Shown here: positions 22,579 through 35,440 of the stretch, piece after piece
How positions within the stretch are numbered: position 1 is the stretch's first letter
Layout of the letters: every line of letters begins with the position of its first letter
NCBI GenBank assembly: GCA_034008185.1
Contig: CM067086.1
Location: forward strand, 66,820,286-66,884,285
Length of the DNA: 64,000 nucleotides
Origin: Gorsachius magnificus
Taxonomy: Eukaryota; Chordata; Aves; Pelecaniformes; Ardeidae
Direction of reading: 5' to 3'
Notes under the pieces: model-generated
Databases searched by the model: none
What the model was told of the DNA's origin: nothing
Seen by the model: the letters and a program-made list of their open reading frames with translations, nothing else
Translations under genes and position numbers: made by a program

Positions 22579-23894
22579 GTCGGTCAGCAGTGAAATGAAA
22601 TTGGGTTCTTTGCAGGGAGGCCCCTCGGAGCAGGGTCTCGGCAAGCGGCAGAGATGCTGCAGCTGCCTGGGAATAGAGACGCTGCCAGGGATTCACCCGC
22701 CCGCTCAGCACCACCATCCCGCTGCCCACCAGGAGCACCGGGACCCAAAAACACCCCACGAGAGGAGCCAGGGATGCTGCTTGGCCGGGGATGCTCCAGC
22801 GCCCAGCTTCAGGTTATCCCATCCTGGCACGGCACAGCCACAGCGGGGCCGGAGGGAGGCAAGGAGGGATGGGAGGGGGTGCCAGCGGATGGCTGCTCCC
22901 CTGCACCTCCGGGTCCGGGGCGGGGGGGACAGATTGGGGCAGGCGACAGCAACGCCTGCAGCATCTTCCCCGGGCATGAGCCGAACGTGCTCCCTCGCTG
23001 GCGGGTGCTGGGAGGAAACCCTGCATTTCCCCATCTCTGCTTGCATTCCTGCAGCGAGCCTCGTATTTTTTTGCACCACCCGCTCTTGGACAGGTTGCAT
23101 CCTTGCTCCCATAAAAGCAGGGGGAAGGGGTGGCCCGATGCTGCCGGGCGATTCCTCCTATTCCTTGGTCCCATTGCAAACGGGACTGCAGCCAGGACTG
23201 TGCACTTGGGACGTGCCGGTGATGCTCCCGGCTCTGCCCCACGCCCACGGGCTTGTTCTTTTGGGTGCTGGCACCTCCCGGCTGCCCGGCAAGCCCAGGC
23301 GGTCCCAGGAGGCACGCGAACGGAGGAGCGGCGTGCACGCTCCTGGCAGGTGGTGCTGGGATTTTGGCTGGTTGTGGGAACGGGTGAGGCACGGCAATAA
23401 AAACGTGCCTGGCCGGGAATAGCACCGAAGCTGGGTGTGTGACGGGGATGGCTCGCTGAAAAATATTTACCTCCAATTTCACAGCTTGAGGCTATGCGGG
23501 ATGGGGAGGCGTAAGGTGGAGAGGAAAGGTGGGGGGAGAAGATTTGTCCTCCTTGTCTGTCCATCCCCAACCACCTCCACGGGGCTCTGCTTGCTGTGCT
23601 GAAGCAGGGGCCCGATTTTGCAGCTGGGGGAGGCGATAAGGCAGGAAACACCGAGCAGAAAAGGCGAGGAGGTCGGGGAAGGGGCATGGGAAGGCAGAGG
23701 CTGCTTTCAACCGCAGCCCTTCCCCGCATGGCCCCCGCCAAAGATGGGAGCTGGGAGAAGCTGGGTGGGAAGCGGGGAGCGGTGCGGATGCTTGCAGGAG
23801 GCCGGGAAGCGGCAAGGGGGTCACGAGGGCTTTGAGGTGGTCTGAAGGAGGCTGACGGGTTTTCTAGGGTGTCGTTCCTTTCTCCTTGGATGAA

Positions 23895-24438
23895 AAGATG
23901 CAACTGAGTACCTGGAGCCCTGCGTCCAGCTCTGGAGCCCTCAGCACAAGGAGGACATGGACCTGTGGGAGCGGGTCCAGAGGAGGGCGACTAAAATGCT
24001 CCGAGGGCTGGAGCCCCTCTGCTCTGAGGCCAGGCTGGGAGAGTTGGGGGTGTTCAGCCTGGAGCAGAGGAGGCTGCGGGCAGAGCTGAGTGCGGCCGCT
24101 CAGGGCTTCAAGGGGGCCCAGAGGAAAGGGGGGGACAAGCTTTTTAGCAGGGCCAGCTGGGACAGGACAAGGGGGGATGGCTTTAAACTAAACCAGGGTA
24201 GGTTTAGACTGGATCTAAGGAAGAAATTCTTTACACTGAGGGTGGTGAAACCCTGGCAGGGGTTGCCCAGAGAGGTGGTGGAGGCCCCATCCCTGGGAAC
24301 ATTCCAGGCCAGGTTGGATGGGGCTCTGAGCAACCTGATGTGGTTCAAGGTGTCCCTGCTCCTGCAGGGGGGTTGGGCTGGGTGACCTCTGGGGGTCCCT
24401 TCCCACCCAAAACATTCCATGATTCTATGATTCTATGA
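23895..24438 (+). repeat. CR1 LINE, 5'-truncated, sense
   Basis: It runs from 'cctggagccctgcgtccagctctggagccctcagcac' to the triple 'attctatga' tail. It is very similar to the copies at 45485-46186 and, antisense, 17294-17671 and 10086-10430. Confidence 0.93.
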
Positions 24439-26214
24439 AAATGAGCTGTTGGAGTGGAAGGGGCAGGGAGGATTAAAAAAAAAAAAATAAAAATCTGTGT
24501 TTTACCTAAAATCTGGAGAAACACCAGAAAAATATAGAGCACAAAGCTAATCACAAGCGCCGGGCTGGTCAGCACGGGTAGGAACTGCCACACACCGAGG
24601 ACGGACGCGTTGGAAGCTGGCTTGGGAGGGAGGCGGTGAGAGTGGGACCCTGCAGAGGGGACGGGTGACCCACCCCAGGGACAGCAAACTGGCGTGAGGC
24701 TGAGGAGGATCATAGCCGTTTGCTTTGCTGCTCCTCCCGGAGTCATCAGACACCACCGGTGGGGAGATGCTGAGCCAAAGGGAAACCAAGGACGTGGTGG
24801 GTGCAGAGGGTTTCCAGTGATGTGCTGGGAAGAGGTGTCAGAGGCCGGGTGGGTTCGGGGGTGTTTGGGCATTAAAGCCAACAACGGAGGATGAGGAAGG
24901 TCTTGGCAAGCCAAGGCAACGCACATCCCGGTTGCCGCAACACCAGTGCTGCAGGGAGATGGGGGGGTTTATTCTGCTGATGCACTGAAATCTGGCTGTG
25001 GTTGACCCTTTTGGGTAAACAAAAAAGTAAACCAAGTTAAAAACAAAACCAAAACCAAAGAGAAACCAGCCGTGGGTGTCCCCAGCCCCCTGGGGTGACT
25101 CAGCCTCGCGGAGGAGGAGCAGGAGGAGCAGTAACCGTCTGGCATCCACAAGCTGGTGGCTGCCCTGGAGAGGGGGGGGGAAATCTCCATCTATTTTGAT
25201 AAGTGCATAATAAGGAGGGAGGTTCAGAGCCCACAGGGCTGCTTAAACCCCAGTTTAACCAAAACAAGGGGCAGAGATGCCTGACGATGGGGTTACTCCA
25301 GCCCTACAACAGCAGGAAGGGCCGGGTCGGGGGGGGGGTGGCTGCTCCTCCCTCGCTGACCCTGCTCCAGGACCTTGGGTTGGGGGGGAAGGAAAAAATA
25401 AATCACTTCGCCGAAAGGTACTGATGATGCAAACCGGCTGCTGGGGTGAAAAACCACTTCACTTGGTGCAGGCAGGGGATTTGCATGCCTGCTTGAGCAA
25501 GGTACCGGCTGGGGGGGTCAGTGGGGTTTCGGACGGCTTTGTAAGCCTCAGGTAATTCAATCCTGCGCAGATGGGCACCTCACGTAGCGGTGATAAAGTA
25601 GGAGCGGCCAAGTTTTGTACCGGGGGGGAGATTCACAGACCCATGGAGATTTTAAAACCAAAGCAAAAAGGAAATATCTCCACAACAGGGCTGTTGTCTG
25701 CAGCGACGGGGTGGGGGGAGAGCTGCAGGGCCGAGGTATGGAGGCACATCCCGCTGCCGTGAATGCGATGGAAAGAGGACATTTGGGGAAGCCATTGGGT
25801 TTTGGGGGGCAATAAGACAAAACGACCCCAAGCAGGGTCATTGCCTGCAATTGGGACATGCAGGAGCACGGGGCTGGTTTCCAAGGGTGCAGAGGGAAGG
25901 CTGCCTCCCATGGGATGGCCGGGCAGGGGCTGCAGAAAGCTCATCACATTCATCCATAGTAAAACCAAGCCAGATGAGGCATTTCAGTGTCTCAGCCCTG
26001 CAGGAAACATGTCGGGGACTTCCCAGCCTTTGGCCGGGAAGGGGCTCGCGGGCAGCCAGCACGAACTCCCCAGGGCCAGCTGGGTGCAAAGGCATCTCCC
26101 AAACCCCCAGTGCATCCTCCGGCTCCTCCAAGCCACTCGCTTCGTCGAGCATCGGGGGCCGGGAGCCCAGCAGGGCTGGGACCAGCAGCGTATTTCATCC
26201 TGACCTGCCCCGTG

Positions 26215-26795
26215 TGGCCAGCAGGGCGAGGGAGGTTCTCCTCCCCCTCTGCTCTGCCCTGCTGAGACCCAACCTGGAGCACTGGGTCCAGTTCTGGGCT
26301 CCCCAGTTCAAGAAAGATGAGGAACTCCTGGAGAGAGTCCAGAGGAGGGCAACTAGGATGAGGAGGGGACTGGAGCACCTCCCCTAGGAGGAAAGGCTGA
26401 GGGAGCTGGGCTTGTTCAGCCTGGAGAAGAGAAGGCTGAGAGGGGACCTCATCAACACGTACAAATATCTCAAGGGTGGGTATCACGAGGACGGAGCCAG
26501 ACTCTTCCCAGTGGTGCCCAGTGCCAGGACAAGGGGCAATGGGCACAAACTGAGACAGAAGAGGTTCCAGTTGAATACGAGGAAGAACTTCTTGACTTGG
26601 AGGGTGCCCGAGCCCTGGGCCAGGCTGCCCAGGGGGACTGTGGAGTCTCCTTCTCTGGAGATCTTCAATCCCTGCCTGGACGCTGTCCTGTGCCCCCTGC
26701 TCTGGGTGAGCCTGCTTGAGCAGGGGGATTGGACTGGGTGATCTCCCAAGGTCCATTCCAACCCCTGCCATTATTCTGGGATTCTGGGATTCTGT
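26215..26795 (+). repeat. CR1 LINE, 5'-truncated, sense
   Basis: It starts at 'gtgtggccagcagggcgagggagg' and ends 'attctgggattctgggattctg'. It belongs to the closely similar group 26215, 30427, 34985, 37262, marked by 'caagaaagatgaggaactcctggagagagtcc'. Confidence 0.93.
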
Positions 26796-29700
26796 GTGCT
26801 GCGTGAGCTGGAGGAGAGTGGCCCTGGGCAACCCCAAGGGCGCTCAGGGCCACCAGGGATTTACCCGGCGTTGACCAGGGATGCAGCAAACCCAGACCAG
26901 GCGTCGCCACCGCCAGCCGGGATCCGGCCCAGAGATGAAACCACATGCGGATGTGAGTTGCCTGCATGGGGTCGGCTGCCAAGAAACCCTCGCTTGCCGG
27001 GTGTATTACCAGGGGGGTGTTAACCCTCGCCTCCGGTGCAGGAAAGGATGGTGAAGAGCCAGAGCCCTCGGCGGCGGCACCAACTCAGACAGCAGGAGCG
27101 GTTTCATCAGTCTAATTAAATTCAGACTGATGGGTGACCACCCTCGCACGGCTCAAAACCTTTCTGGAAACCAGCAGGGTTTTTATTTGTTTGCTTTAAG
27201 TACCATAAAAGCACTGTACGCTTTTATGTGTGGCACCGAGGCACTAAAGAGATAAAAGATCTATAAATATCTGCTGGATGTTATAGATTAAAAAAAAAAA
27301 AAAAAAAAAAAAAGTGCCTCCCCGCTTGCATCTTTTCCCGTAAGCACCAGTGCGATGCAGTCCGGGCAGCCCGGCCTCACGCCTGCTCCCGTTTCCATTG
27401 GCGTCCCAGCCTTCCCTTTGAAATCCCCTGCATCCCTCCAGCTGTTCGACATATTTCAGGCTTGAGTCTCTCCCCCACACACACCCCAGAAACTGCTCCT
27501 TTGGTTTCTCTTAAGCTCCCCCGTCTGGTTTTCATAACTGCAAAATGCCAGCGGGGACTTTTCCCAGGGTGTTATCGAGGCCACGGGTCTGAGATGCCCC
27601 GGGGATGCAAACCCAGACCTTCCCCACACAAGGAGCTGACAACTCGCCTGGGGGAACCATGCCGATGGGCTGGGGAGAGAGAGGATGGGAAGCACCAGTT
27701 TAAGAAAAATTAAAAAACCCCAAGGTGCCAAATTCACCCCCAAAAAGCTGGCGGGAAGCTTGCATCGGTTTGATCAGGATTTTATCCGATGTGCCCAAGA
27801 GGCTGCAGTGTTTGCAATTTGGGGTGTGTGTGTGTGTTCTTTTTTTAGGTTGACACAGGAGCATCAAAATATTTTCCTAGAGCCCAAGTAGCTCGGAAAG
27901 GCCAACCCCATATTTTAAAGTGACTCAAATATTCAAGAACCTGTCAGATCCTGAAATAATTTGGGAAGTTTTCCTTTTGATCCCTAGTCAAGACAAAGAC
28001 CTGGAAACGGAGCTCCCCGGCACTGGCGGCTCCCGGCAAAGCCACAGATCCCCGGCTGGTGGGAAGCCTCCAGCTGGAGGACTCCCACTCCCCCTCCTCT
28101 GAGAAAACAGCAGTTTGAGCAAATAAAGCATTTGCTCGGGGTTTTGTTTTTTTTTTTTTCTTTTTGGCTTTTGGTCAGCAGCTGGTTAGCCCCTAACGAG
28201 CAAGCTGGGCTTTGATTTCCTGCCTGGGAAAGGGGGGGCGGAAAAGAAATGGGAGAGGGTCTGGGTTAGAAATTTGACTGATGGCGGTGATCCCGGCTTG
28301 GGAATTGCTCCCCTTCGCCCTTTGCCCGGGGACGTGTCCCAGAGGGGCAGCAGATCGGTTCAGGGGCAAGCACAAGGGGCCACGGGGGAATTGTGGTGGT
28401 GCCCAGAGAAAGCGAAGACCCTCGGCCCCAGCCTGGCTTTCACCGGCCAGGGCTTGCAGACCCCATTGGGACACTTGGGAAAACTTGGGATCCTGGTTAC
28501 CCCAATGGCTCTCAGCAGATTTAGGCAGGAGGGCAAAGAAAGAGCTGCTGCTTGCTATCGGTGACCTTGAGGAAAGAGGTTTGGGTGTTTTGCTTTTGCC
28601 CTGACGAGGCAGCAAGGGTGAGGAGGGGCTCTTGGGAATGGTAAGCCTGGAAAGAAGCAGCCCAGAAAGCCTTGGGAAAGCTCCTGGTGTAACGCTGGGG
28701 GCTCGGGACGTGCACAGGCTCAAGCAGAGCAGGATGAGGGAGGAGGCTGCAACAGGTCTGAGACCAAACACAACCCAAACAGGAGATGTCCCTACCTGGA
28801 GCTTGGGTCCCAGCCTGGCGATCAGACCAGCCCATCCCCTCTGCCTGGCTCCCCCCACCATGACAAACACCCCAAGATGCCCCCTCAAAGCAAATGCATG
28901 GCAAAAACACCCAGGGCCAGCCCAGACCCCCTGGTGTCCCCGTCTCTGCCCGTCCTGCCAGGGGGACAGAGCTGCCCCAGGCCACCTCCAGCCCTCGTGG
29001 CGCCCATCTGGAGGGACCACATCTGACTCACATCGCCTCGCAGCTGAAAATCACGCGTCGGGCGCTTCAAAGGAGACAGCCTTATGGCCAAGGGGCTCCC
29101 CTTGAACTTGGTGGCAAGCTGCCCCACCACAGGGCCCGGGTGGTGGCCATGGGTGGCTGTTTTATCTCCTGAATGTTTTTCCCTTTCCCATAAACAGGAG
29201 GAGCGAATGGGAGCATGCCTGAGACCGATGGGGAAACGACAGGGGAAGGGAAAGGGGTGTTAGGTCTTCAAAAGCACTGAAGTGCCAGATCCTGGAAGAG
29301 ATGGTGAGAGCAGAGAACGTCACTGGTCGGGGAACAAGCTGAGCACGAGACGAGGATGTCTTAACATTTTTATTTTATGCGGAGTTGCGAATAATAAAAA
29401 AAAAAGAATAAGAAAACGCTTCCCGTGACCTAAAAGCTGAGCGGACCGAGCCTTCTGGCCGCAGCACGTGCCGGAGCCAAAGGGCAGCGCTGCCCCGAGG
29501 GTGGCCCTGCCGCTGGGCACAGCGTGGTGCTCACCCAGCACCCACAGCCAAGCCCTGCGCTAGCCCAGATGGCCACCTGGCCTGGGAATGAGCACATCTG
29601 GAAACGAAAGCCTCCCAAATTGTCCTTCCGCGGCCAAGCCAATCCCAGCCCCTTAACGACGCTGTTAATTAACCCACAGGACGAAAATAGCCCTGCAGGA

Positions 29701-30426
29701 TTTCCTGCCTCCCTTCCCTCCCCTCCAATGGCACCACAAGGTAAGAGGAAGGAGAAGAAGCTCGTAAAGCAGAATTAAGATGCTCTGCGGAGCCCGTGGT
29801 ACATCCCCGCGTTATTGCCCGCATTTCATTTGGAGTGACCCCCCCGTCCTTCCCCCGCCCACGCACACCCGGCGTGCAGCTCATCCTTCCCATCCCACGC
29901 AGGCGGAAGCCCTCCAAGACGCACCAGGCTTTGTTAAATTCACATCATGAAATTCCCGGGAAGCGGGCAGGCGATGGGGATGCGGGCAGGGTGGCAGGGA
30001 CCTGGCCGCCCGCCCAACTGCTCTGCAGGAGCGGGTCCGGAGGTGGAGTGGGATGAAATCTGATGTGTAATAACTCCACCTAGAGGGAAAAGGGACGGCC
30101 AGGCGAGACGGGCCACAGGCAGCATGGCCGAGCACGTTCCCTATCGCTGCTTGGATGTGGAGATGGCCCTGCTGCAGGTGGCCTGGGGACAGCAGAGCTG
30201 GCACGGCTCGCTGCGGCGGTAGCACGATGCTCAGTCCCATGGGTACATCAGCCACCATCGGTGCTCAGTGAGCCTCCAGCCGTCCCCTTCTGCCCCCAGC
30301 ACCGATTGCCACTCGCTGGGCTCACACACAAGCTCCATGGCCATCCCACAGGCGATTCTCCGAGTCCTTTGCTCAGGGCATCTCCCGCTGTTGTCATTTC
30401 CTTGCTGACACCCAGTTTCACTCCTC

Positions 30427-30914
30427 CCCAGTTCAAGAAAGATGAGGAACTCCTGGAGAGAGTCCAGAGGAGGGCAACAAGGATGATGGGGGGACTGGAG
30501 CATCTCCCCTAGGAGGAAAGGCTGAGGGAGCTGGGCTTCTTCAGCCTGGAGAAGAAAAGACTGAGAGGGGACCTCATCAACACGTACAAATATCTCAAGG
30601 GTGGGGGTCACGAGGACGGAGCCAGACGCTTCCCAGTGGTGCCCAGTGCCAGGACAAGGGGCAAGGGGCACAAACTGAAGCAGAAGAGGTTCCAGTTGAA
30701 TACGAGGAAGAACTTCTTGACTTGGAGGGTGCCCGAGCCCTGGCCCGGCTGCCCAGGGGGGCTGTGGAGTCTCCTTCTCTGGAGATCTTCAACCCCCGCC
30801 TGGACGCTGTCCTGTGCCCCCTGCTCTGGGTGAGCCTGCTTGAGCAGGGGGGTTGGACTGGGTGATCTCCTGAGGTCCCTTCCAACCCTTGCCATGCTGG
30901 GATTCTGTGATTCC
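30427..30914 (+). repeat. CR1 LINE, 5'-truncated, sense
   Basis: The 5' truncation is at 'ccccagttcaagaaagatgagg'; the 3' end is 'gctgggattctgtgattc'. It is nearly colinear with the copies at 26215, 34985 and 37262. Confidence 0.93.
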
Positions 30915-31354
30915 CAGGGCACGGACATCTCTTTGGATGGGCCACACAGCAAGTTCAAAACTGGTGGGGAAGTCAGAGCAAACACACATCTCATCATGGT
31001 CCCCCTCCAGTGCTCCAAAACACCCAATAGCCCCAACCCGGAGAGTTTGTTCTCTGCACCCACATGCTCCAGCTTTCTTTCTCTTTTTTTTCAATAGCAG
31101 ATCCACCTGCAGCTTGGTCCAGAGCTGGAACAGGCCTCCTTTCTCATCCAGACCCTCTGCCCATCTCTAGCCAGGACCGACTCCACCAGAGCTGGGGGTG
31201 GGCTGGCCACAGTCACCCCACCCTGTGCAATTAGGGGTGTGTGTGTTGTCCTTCAGAGGCAAATTTGGTATTGCTCTCCTCACTCCCGGCTGCGTCTGGC
31301 TGAACCTCAGCACAAAGGGGTCAGGGATGGAGGACACAAAGAATACACCCAGGC

Positions 31355-31420
31355 ATGGAGGGAGGGATGGAGGGAGGAAGGATGGAAGAAGGGAGGGAGG
31401 GAGGGAGGGAGGGATGGGGT
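31355..31420. repeat. GGGA/GGAT-type microsatellite
   Basis: An imperfect tetranucleotide purine tract (gggaggga with ggatgg interruptions). It gives an antisense Pro/Ser-rich open frame that is not a gene. Confidence 0.9.
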
Positions 31421-34400
31421 GAAGCCACTGGCACAAACTGGTACCTTTTCCCAGCACTCACCGGCTGTCACCGGGTTTGGCTGGTGTCCCGGAGGACCGT
31501 CACCCCGGGCAGGGGCGATGGGAGCACCGCGCAGCAGCAACCCCCCCTTAGCAAACTATTGACATTTTCACGGCCTTGCTGAGCCTCTCCAGGAGCAAGC
31601 AGACAGCAGCGGTCACCACCGTGGAATTCTCAGAAACCCGCCATGGTTTTGCCGACCCTCCCAGGCCCCCACCTTCGCCAACCCACTGCTCAACCTCTTC
31701 CAGGCACCACTGGCTTCAGCCCTTCCCGCAGGATCCTGCCCTCACCGTGCCGGCTCTGGGCATGGGAATCCGCTGCTGGGATGTTTTTTTTTTTTCTTCT
31801 CTGTAACCTTGGAAATCAGAGACCAAGGGAACATCAGCTTCAGCTTCTGTTTAATAACCGCCTCTTATCGCTGCTCGCACAGTGCAGCCCGGGCGGAAGA
31901 TAAAGCACTTCCACTGTGATGGATAAGCAGAGATCAGGGCTGCCAAGCGGCTTGCCTGGCAGTGTTGTCCTCTGCCTGCTCGGCTGCCCAAATTCAGGGT
32001 GTGCTTCTTCCCAGGCCCCACATTCCCCAGCGTGGTGCAGGGTCTGGCCAAGCCAGGCAGAGCCTCCCCTTGCTCCCGGCTCAGCCGGTTGTCAACCACT
32101 TACTTCCAAACTGTTGCACGCTTTGTCCCAGCGGATGGCTGCCGAGGGACATGCCAAAGATTTTCTGCCGGGGCCGCTGCCGAGCCTTCGGCCGAGGCAG
32201 CCGTGAGCGGAGCTGCTGTGCCGGGACTCACGTAGAGCCAGGCTGTGGGAGCTCCCTCCTGCCTACGGCTCCTCTCCAAAGCCCTTCTCAATGCTCATCC
32301 CGCCAGGGCGGTGGTGTGGTCTTCAGTTTTCAGATGACCCAACGGTGCAGGCTGGATGCTCACCCGTGCCCAAACCCCGGCTGCCCTGGGGCTGCAGAGA
32401 GCCCAGTTTTGTCCCTTAAATGTACCCACGGAAGGGGAGGACAAGAGATCAGGGCTGTGTTTTCCTTTGAGGAAACTTTGATCCTGAATTTAATGGAGCT
32501 CATAGAAACACCACCTTTGGGAAACACAGGAAGGTCCTTCCTAAATGGCCCACCGATGGGACATCAGGTGAGACAGCGTGTTTGCGGAGAGAGTCAGTAG
32601 ATAAATTCCATCTTGGTGCCACCAGCTGGTAATTGGTGGAAGGGAAAAAGGTAAAAGCTGTTATTTACTCACTAATCCATCCTGAGAAAATGGCTTATCG
32701 AATCCACAGTGTGCTCATTTTGGATGGGAAGTCTGGAGAGATCTGTCACCGCAGCACTCTGCCTGCGGCTGATGAGAAAATGTCCTTCCACCTGCAGGGA
32801 CCGTAAATCTCCAGAGCTACCTGCAATGCACGCAGGCTCAGGACACTTTGGAATCAGAGGTACCATTTAGGCTGTGCTCCCCATTTCTCAGCTCAAGGTC
32901 GGATCCCTGCTTGATCTGATCCCAGCTCCAATTTCGGGGGGTGAGCTGATGTTATTTTACTTCTTATAAAACAGCCACATCCAAAGGAGGGCGATGGCAA
33001 TAAATAGGTTTCTTGCTGGAGCTGGTTTTTAAGCCCTGACTTGGACTCTGAGCCAGGATAGTTGAGTATTAACGAGGCGCGATGCTGTTAACCTCAGGTG
33101 GGGATTTTCTCCGTAAAAATGGCCAGGAGAGACGAGAAAACCTGATGACACGAACTTGCGCTTCTTCCAGCCTCTGCGGAGAGCGGGCCGGGGCTGCCTC
33201 TGCAAGGGGCTGGGGCAGGGGCCTGCGACACACCTGCGGTTCCCAACGCTTCCCCTTCCCCTGCAGCTAAATTGTATTTGGCTTTTTGGCTAAAGATGGG
33301 ATAATTGTTTTCAGTGAGGTAGACACGTTCCAGATGCACTTCTGCTCTCAGAACTGTGCTAACGCTGTCATAAACCCCAAAGAAATACCATTTCCCAGGT
33401 CCCCGGCGGCCATCTGGACGGCAGCAGAGCTTTGCCAATGACTGCCAGGTTTCCCCTGCGACTATTAAAGTCAGAGCAGGTATTTAGTTTCCTGCTATCC
33501 ATCTGTGGGCAACATTTGAGGAGACACGGCGGCATCTTTCTTCCCTCTGGCAGGCCGATGGGGATTAAGCAGGCGCTGGGTCCTCAGCGAAATCCAGGAG
33601 CCCGGAGCCGGTTTATGCAGCCCTTTTGCAGACATTTCCAGCGCTCGGGATGTATCGGTGGCTGGATATTGCCTGATCGATGAGAGGTTAAAAAGAATCA
33701 AAGAGGCTGGTCCCTAGCTATACTGAGCCCCGAGCATCTGTTTCCAAAACAGAACGTAAACAATTTTACTGTGGCAAGGATTTATTCATTCTTGCTGCCC
33801 TGTGTCATACGGCCAAAGGAAAGGAGAGCGCTTTTTCTCTCCTCATAAAGCAGGGTGTGTTTCAGCTGCAGACACTTACATCAAGTGCGTGGCTCCTTTC
33901 CCATCTTTCTGACTGTCCCGCAGCCACGAATTTGCAATTTCCCTGCCTAGTGACAGCCTTGTTCCAGCGCTGGTAAATAGGGAGCAGCCAGAGGATATCG
34001 CTTTGCCGGTTTTCTTTTTTTTTTTTTTTTTTTTTTCTTTTTCCTCTGCAACACAATACACCGCAGTGGAACCAGTGGAGAGGAGATGAACGCATCTGTG
34101 ACACAAGTGGAAATGTGTTATTTCAACTTTCCCCTTGCTCTCCAGCAACCAAATCCTGGCCTCGGAGGTACTGGGGAGATTCGTCTGTTGGCTGCTGTGA
34201 ATCCTTGCTGGCCCTCATTGCTTGACCTTTAAAAAGCCACCGGGTGGGACTGGGAGGTGTCTCAAGGAAATGTGAGAGCTCACCACCGGCCACGTGCCTT
34301 TCCCCAAGCTTTTGGTAAGAAGCGAAGCCCGTTTCATGCGTGGACTCTCAGGAGTCTTCACCAAGTGGCTGAGCCCTGATCCAGTTCCCCCTTGCTGGGT

Positions 34401-34984
34401 ACGCTAATCCAGTCCTTCCCCGCTGGCCACCTCTTCCTTAAACACCTGTAAGAGCATCGCCACCTCCTTCCAATGTGGTTAAAATTAGAGAAAAAGGTTA
34501 AAACTTAATGCACGGGGGCAGGGGGGGGTGAAAAACCAGCTGGCCCCATTCTGTGAAGTTGGCTCAGGTTTTGCTGGCGCGTTTTGGATGGGCTCTGGTA
34601 AGGCGTAAAGAGCAGACTTTTGTGAGAGGCTAAGCCCCCCCGGACAGCAGCCCTTCTCCAAAATGTCTCTGGGTTCCTGAAATGGGAGGGGGCTTCAGAG
34701 GCGCTGGCAGAGGCACTGCTCAGTTTAAGACCCTCGGTCGGGGCAGGTTTCTTCACTCTCAGCTTGCAAACCCAGCTGAAGAGGGTCTGCTCCCACCTCC
34801 ACCTGCGGCACTGTCACCTTTTCTCGGGAAGGTTTGTTCCCATCTAGATCATTTCCCTGCCCCGGTTTAGACTCACACTGCTACAAAATCCAGGTGCAGA
34901 GAGGTTTCTGTCCTCAAGTCAAGCTGAAGCCAGTACCTGTGGTGGTAAATAGGGCAGGATTGGGGCAGGGCAAGAGGTTTAAGA

Positions 34985-35440
34985 AAGAGTTCAGAGGAGA
35001 GCAACAAGGATGATGAGGGGACTGGAGCATCTCCCCTACGAGGAAAGGCTGAGGGAGCTGGGCTTCTTCAGTCTGGAGAAGAGAAGGCTGAGAGGGGACC
35101 TCATCAACACGTACAAATATCTCAAGGGTGGAAGTCACGGGGATGGAGCCAGACTCTTCCCAGTGGTGCCCAGTGCCAGGACAAGGGGCCATGGGCACAA
35201 ACTGAAGCAGAAGAGGTTCCAGTTGAACGTGAGGAAGAACTTCTTGACTTGGAGGGTGCCCGAGCCCTGGCCCAGGCTGCCCGGGCGGGCTGTGGAGTCT
35301 CCTTCTCTGGAGATCTTCAACCCCCGCCTGGACGCTGTCCTGTGCCCCCTGCTCTGGGTGAGCCTGCTTGAGCAGGGGGGTGGCACTGGGTGAGCTCCCG
35401 AGGTCCCTTCCAACCCCTGCCACTCTGGGATTCTGTGATT
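34985..35440 (+). repeat. CR1 LINE, 5'-truncated, sense
   Basis: The 5' truncation is at 'aagagttcagaggagagcaac'; it runs to 'actctgggattctgtgattt'. It is a member of the 26-38 kb CR1 group and the most 5'-truncated of the four. Confidence 0.93.

Noticed and set aside
22595..23422. Overlapping open frames of about 250-275 codons on + and - strands, with a 364-codon one at 22809-23903
   Set aside because: They overlap in several frames of the same GC-rich stretch, are Pro/Arg/Gly/Ala-rich, and show no domain, splice context or family resemblance. They are explained by low stop-codon density.
26412..26741. Open frames with [26 protein letters not shown] sequence, recurring near 30.6, 35.1 and 45.8 kb
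   Set aside because: They are remnants of CR1 LINE coding sequence and 3' region, recurring because the element is repeated; not a host gene family.
28193..29020. 275-codon open frame on the - strand
   Set aside because: GC-rich intergenic sequence with competing frames on the + strand, no recognisable motif and no conserved start context.
31355..31420. Possible CRISPR-like or regulatory array of short repeats
   Set aside because: It is a purine tetranucleotide microsatellite without unique spacers. CRISPR arrays are not expected in this eukaryotic DNA.
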